A DNA stretch of 64,000 nt, from positions 5,814,945-5,878,944 of the forward strand of contig NW_022145611.1 of assembly GCF_000002235.5 (NCBI RefSeq), given 5' to 3'. Both the position numbers and the translations under genes were made by a program. Every line of letters starts with the position of its first letter. Position 1 is the first letter of the stretch. Under the pieces are notes generated by a model that saw only the letters and a list, made by a program, of their open reading frames with translations, was not told the DNA's origin and ran no database searches. This document shows positions 63,657 through 64,000 of the stretch, piece after piece. This DNA is from Strongylocentrotus purpuratus (lineage: Eukaryota > Echinodermata > Echinoidea > Camarodonta > Strongylocentrotidae).

Positions 63657-64000
63657 CTGGTCATTGAAGACAATGTTAGAAAAAATGACGTAATTTATTG
63701 TTGGTGTATGTTGCCAACTTCATTAAAATTGCACGGTTGATATTTCATAAGTCGTCTTAAATCTACTAATAAATTCAAATAGTGTTTTTTCGTGATTCAG
63801 AGGCATGTACTGCCTGTATGGGTAAATAAAAGTGTTTTTTTCATCCTAGCTTTTTAGGAACTATCAGAATTATTGTGCCACTCCCCTCCGTTTGACAAAA
63901 ACCTATACCAAATCCCCCTTGACATTCCGTGCTGTAGCTGCCCGGTATGTTTTGATATTAGATGGGTTGGAATTTATTCCTTGAATGCTTTGAGTGTCTT
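63657..64000. other. Intron of minus-strand gene, right edge
   Basis: AT-rich, no exon recognised. The gene's remaining 5' exons lie beyond the window. Confidence 0.5.

Overview
The window is animal nuclear DNA, most likely from a sea urchin (echinoid). Genes are split by spliceosomal GT-AG introns, spacers are AT-rich, and (CT)n/(GA)n tracts are abundant. There are many short terminal-inverted-repeat (TIR) elements, tRNA-derived SINEs, and a repeat starting with a 'tctcgcctgcgtagc' motif followed by a GGCGAC run, a type I associate with sea urchins. The organism call is inference and I cannot resolve the genus.

Layout. 1-8.5 kb holds no confident gene. It carries TIR elements, including a 1.47-kb element (3930-5398) enclosing a small PHD-like ORF. 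8592-38326 (+) is a 20-exon gene that I reconstruct as the orthologue of ZNF106 (ZFP106). All exon phases agree and the coding exons sum to 5955 nt (1984 aa plus stop). It runs from two N-terminal C2H2 fingers through a long disordered lysine/serine-rich centre, a short coiled coil and WD40 blades to a C-terminal C2H2 pair. Its introns contain a 2.9-kb foldback transposon with 15-bp minisatellite arms (15247-18128), a decayed non-LTR retrotransposon (about 22600-25660, minus), a duplicated partial exon (21636-21686) and many MITEs and SINEs.

39.9-50.7 kb is a head-to-tail segmental duplication of about 5 kb. Each copy carries a minus-strand gene for a very Glu-rich protein with unique, conserved N- and C-termini; the C-terminus is basic with a Cys-Cys pair. 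Copy B has gained at least two TIR insertions whose empty sites are visible in copy A. 52198-55171 (+) is a two-exon alpha-1,3-fucosyltransferase (GT10) gene, followed in its probable 3'UTR by a near-perfect 62-bp-arm hairpin. 55.4-59 kb is repeats. 59161-63656 (minus) is the 3' part (four exons, stop included) of a gene I do not recognise, whose 5' part lies beyond the right edge.

Functional links. The genes are not an operon and show no shared pathway. ZNF106 is a nuclear RNA-binding protein in vertebrates. The fucosyltransferase is a Golgi glycan enzyme. The Glu-rich pair looks lineage-specific and possibly membrane-tethered. The most notable structure is the mobile DNA: a foldback with clean termini and an 8-bp target duplication inside an intron, two TTAA-target MITE families, and insertions dated relative to a duplication.
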